Positions 61,532 to 64,000 of a DNA stretch of 64,000 nt are shown here, one piece after another (within the stretch, counting starts at the first letter, position 1; the number at the start of each line of letters is the position of its first letter). Where the stretch lies: the NCBI RefSeq assembly GCF_000466405.1, contig NZ_KE952944.1:1-64000 (forward strand), in the 5' to 3' direction. This DNA comes from Atopobium sp. oral taxon 810 str. F0209. GTDB lineage: Bacteria > Actinomycetota > Coriobacteriia > Coriobacteriales > Atopobiaceae. Under the pieces are notes generated by a model. That model was not told the DNA's origin, made no database searches, and saw nothing but the letters and a program-made list of their open reading frames with translations. The position numbers and the translations under genes were made by a program.

Positions 61532-62974
61532 CTAGATCAGCTCAGTAAAGGTATCACTCTCGTCACTCACATCCTCATCATCATGAGGCGCAGCGTTAAC
61601 CAATCTCAAAGTAACAACCGTACCTTCACCTTCACGACTCATAACCTCAACTCCAGAACCCACGCCAAAGAAGCGCTCTATGCGCTCAGCAACATTGGAA
61701 AGAGCAACGCCAGCACCTCGGCCATGAGCACCAGGGGCAATGGTGACCGTCTTGGCGGAGTTATCTAACAGGCGCTCGGCCACCTCTGAGCCCATGCCCA
61801 AGCCATCGTCTGCAACAGCAATCATCACATCATCACCATCGTGCACCACCTGCACATCAATATGCAGTGGGCCTTCATCACGCATAGCGTGACGGACAGA
61901 ATTTTCCACAATAGGCTGAATGAGAAAACCGGGGATACGAATCGCTTCGCAACCCGCTTCTATATGCTCTGTCTCGATAATACGATCTGCACCAAAACGC
62001 GCTTTTTCAATCTTGAGATAGCGCCGTGTTTGTTCCAACTCCAGCGAAAGCGGTATCAGAGAGCGAGAACTATCGAGTGTATACCGATAAAAAGATGAGA
62101 ACTCACGCAGTAGATTACGTGCCTTAGTAGGATCTACACGCGTAAATGACGCAATGGTATTGAGCGTATTAAAGAGAAAATGCGGATTAATCTGCGCCTG
62201 CAAGGCCTTAATCTCTGCGCGGGCGGTAAGTTCTGCTTGGCGATCTACCTCATAGCTGTAGAGCTGAGTCGAGAGTAATTCCGAAAAACCGCGCGCGATG
62301 GCAAGCTGCGTGCGATCAACATCGCGACCATGACGGAAGTAGAACTTGAGAGTGCCTACCGTACGATTTGCCACAATCAAAGGCACAATAACCCCAATGG
62401 GGTGCGGCAGTATACCCTGGGGCTTTTTAGGGGAATCCGAAGCATCCCATTCGGCTTTATCAATGTCAGCATAGGTCTGCATATGCCCACTCGCAAGTAC
62501 TTCTTGTGTGGGCTGAGAGACGGGAAAATCAACGGGAAAATCTACGCGTTCCTCCCCGACATATGCCAAAGTGGTACGCGTATCGGTCATAGAAATCGCA
62601 TTTGCCTGCGTCTCAGGCAGCAAGATACGACAGACTTGCTCGCAATTTTCAGCTGTCAGGCCACCGCTCATATAGTTGAGCGTCTTGGATGCCAAGCGCA
62701 AGGTACGCTCGGTGGCTTCGGAGCGTAGATTATCTGGCATCGCCGTCGAGGTACCCACCAACACAATTGCCACAGCCAAGCCACCGCCCGCAATCATCGT
62801 TGCAGCAAAATTTGCAGCGGTGATACCCCACGCAAGCAAGATAACCAAAAACACAGCCGCCACGATAAACGTGCCGTGCACCAACGTATCCTGATTACGT
62901 CTAAACCAACTGGGAATATCTGACCATTCAGTGCTGCGCGACGAGCCAACTTTGTTATTTTGAGCTTCGCTCAT
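61532..62974 (-). CDS. LytS-type sensor histidine kinase
   Basis: A 480-residue sensor kinase with two N-terminal membrane helices (residues about 33-75), a GAF-like middle domain (SMTDTRTTLAYVGEERVDF onward) and a C-terminal kinase core. The phosphorylated histidine lies in INPHFLFNTLNTIASF. ATP-binding motifs PIVENSVRHAM, VADDGLGMG and the G-rich GRGAGVALSNVAERI follow. It overlaps the glycosyltransferase gene by 4 bp (ATGA). Its signal is not known; LytS-family kinases often sense pyruvate or envelope state. Confidence 0.92.
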   Translation of the reverse strand: MSEAQNNKVGSSRSTEWSDIPSWFRRNQDTLVHGTFIVAAVFLVILLAWGITAANFAATMIAGGGLAVAIVLVGTSTAMPDNLRSEATERTLRLASKTLNYMSGGLTAENCEQVCRILLPETQANAISMTDTRTTLAYVGEERVDFPVDFPVSQPTQEVLASGHMQTYADIDKAEWDASDSPKKPQGILPHPIGVIVPLIVANRTVGTLKFYFRHGRDVDRTQLAIARGFSELLSTQLYSYEVDRQAELTARAEIKALQAQINPHFLFNTLNTIASFTRVDPTKARNLLREFSSFYRYTLDSSRSLIPLSLELEQTRRYLKIEKARFGADRIIETEHIEAGCEAIRIPGFLIQPIVENSVRHAMRDEGPLHIDVQVVHDGDDVMIAVADDGLGMGSEVAERLLDNSAKTVTIAPGAHGRGAGVALSNVAERIERFFGVGSGVEVMSREGEGTVVTLRLVNAAPHDDEDVSDESDTFTELI

Positions 62975-63999
62975 CTCTGCTCCTCTTCAATCTTGGGAAG
63001 CAAATCCCGAGAGGTCAACGGAGCGCTTGCCATCGTATCGTCTGAGATTCCCTGATGTAATGACTGTACTGTACCTGACTGCAGAATTTTTCGGGCGATA
63101 AGATGATCGTCCCAAAGCATGGACATTACTCGCGGCCAATAAGTTTGAAACTCCAAATAACGTCCTGATATTTTTTTTGCCCACTCCTGTGCTTGTTTTC
63201 GGCCGCGGCGCCACACAAAGAAATACGACAGATGCTCCCGACAACTAATTGCACGGCGCAATGACGTACGAGCGATACGGCTATAAAGCTCGTCTTCGCT
63301 AAGCCACGGCGCTGGATACGGCATGAGTGAAGCAGGACGAATTTGTCGCATGCCTATCGTTGCATTTGTGCGCTTGAGTTTGGCAATCTCATAGCACCAA
63401 CGATAGACATCCTGCAAAAAGAGGGATGCGTGAGAAGGAATGGGGGGCGGCAAATGACGCACGCACCATTGCGAGTCAAACCACACGTCCATCCCATACA
63501 TCCTAAGGTTAAGAAGGTAATCAAGGTCTTCCCCACGGGTAATCATGGGGTCAAAAGCAACCTTGGTAAAAGCTTCTGCGGCAACAGAGAAACAGCCACC
63601 GTAAATGGTGTTTGAACGAGAAATGCGTGTACCCGAGAGCGCACCACGCATCCACTGGTTGAACTCGCGATGCAGGCCCCAGTATCTATCACACCAACGC
63701 GTACGGCCCTCATCTGCATAAGGGGAGCCATCTTTGGTGAGGTAATAGCCCGTCTTCGCCAAAATTGGCAGACCTTGCCTATTAGCATTGCCAAGCCCAT
63801 AAACCGCATCCAACAAGAAATTCTCGTCAAGAACAACTTCGTCGTCGTCCAAAAAGACAACCGTGTCGTGCCCCAAAACTGCAGCTACAGCCAATCCCAT
63901 ATTGCGAATAGCACCGTAGCCGCGCAACGACAGGCAATCCGAACGCATGCGCGGTGCGATATGTTCCACCGCCTTGCGAATACTACGCGCTTCCGCGTC
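62971..63999 (-). CDS. Glycosyltransferase family 2-like protein, N-terminus cut by window edge
   Basis: The frame is open to the window edge, so the start and the first part of the enzyme are missing. The visible 343 residues contain the DxD-like VVFLDDDEVVLDENF, the acceptor-side segment TIYGGCFSVAAEAF, the RGEDLDYLLNLRMYGM motif and a C-terminal helical region. It transfers a sugar to a lipid, polysaccharide or protein acceptor. It is upstream of, and overlapping, lytS, so the kinase pair may be cotranscribed with it. Confidence 0.82.
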   Translation of the reverse strand, partial: DAEARSIRKAVEHIAPRMRSDCLSLRGYGAIRNMGLAVAAVLGHDTVVFLDDDEVVLDENFLLDAVYGLGNANRQGLPILAKTGYYLTKDGSPYADEGRTRWCDRYWGLHREFNQWMRGALSGTRISRSNTIYGGCFSVAAEAFTKVAFDPMITRGEDLDYLLNLRMYGMDVWFDSQWCVRHLPPPIPSHASLFLQDVYRWCYEIAKLKRTNATIGMRQIRPASLMPYPAPWLSEDELYSRIARTSLRRAISCREHLSYFFVWRRGRKQAQEWAKKISGRYLEFQTYWPRVMSMLWDDHLIARKILQSGTVQSLHQGISDDTMASAPLTSRDLLPKIEEEQR

Positions 64000-64000
64000 G

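Overview
The window reads as a stretch of chromosome from an anaerobic actinobacterium of the class Coriobacteriia, most likely the Atopobiaceae (inference). The base composition is moderate. The membrane-spanning LuxR-type regulators, the lactate/anaerobe-style transporter set and the archaeal-type SAH hydrolase fit that group. No 16S rRNA is present to confirm it. No phage, integrase, insertion sequence or CRISPR array is seen.

Layout, left to right. 0-5 kb holds tRNA-Asp, the ybaB-recR pair, a bitopic membrane protein, a repeat-filled gap and dnaX on the opposite strand. 5-8 kb is a complete polar amino acid ABC transporter. 8-18 kb carries two separate pairs of an MtaD-type amidohydrolase with an AhcY-type protein, one canonical and one strongly diverged beside a MATE exporter; a large DUF2339-type membrane protein lies between them. 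18-23 kb holds a DUF2974-type hydrolase, a low-molecular-weight phosphatase gene broken by a perfect 16-bp duplication, and a three-gene TrpXYZ-type ABC importer. 23-36 kb holds DedA, the SRP RNA, an oxidoreductase, adenine deaminase with a HAD phosphatase, a CydDC-like heterodimeric ABC exporter, an orphan nuclease-like protein, pgi and thioredoxin.

36.4-50.3 kb is the most unusual part: two tandem paralogous modules on the minus strand. Each has a very large double-HTH membrane regulator, then a small secreted product, a bitopic protein, two ABC-2-type permeases, an ABC ATPase and a second bitopic protein. The secreted product differs between modules (a protein of about 175 residues versus a 27-residue signal-like peptide), and a 182-bp stretch is identical between the copies. 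This looks like an envelope-sensing, peptide- or bacteriocin-related transport system.

50.5-60.6 kb is a carbohydrate locus: galactitol-type PTS IIA-IIB-IIC, a class II aldolase, a small membrane protein, then DhaK, DhaL and a fused DhaKL. A DeoR regulator, a HAD phosphatase and a YfcE-type phosphodiesterase lie upstream. Hairpins occupy nearly every large gap of the PTS/Dha operon. 60.6-64 kb holds a LytS/LytR-type two-component system and a glycosyltransferase that runs off the window.

Start codons were chosen by Shine-Dalgarno position and paralogue alignment, so several differ from the longest possible reading frame.
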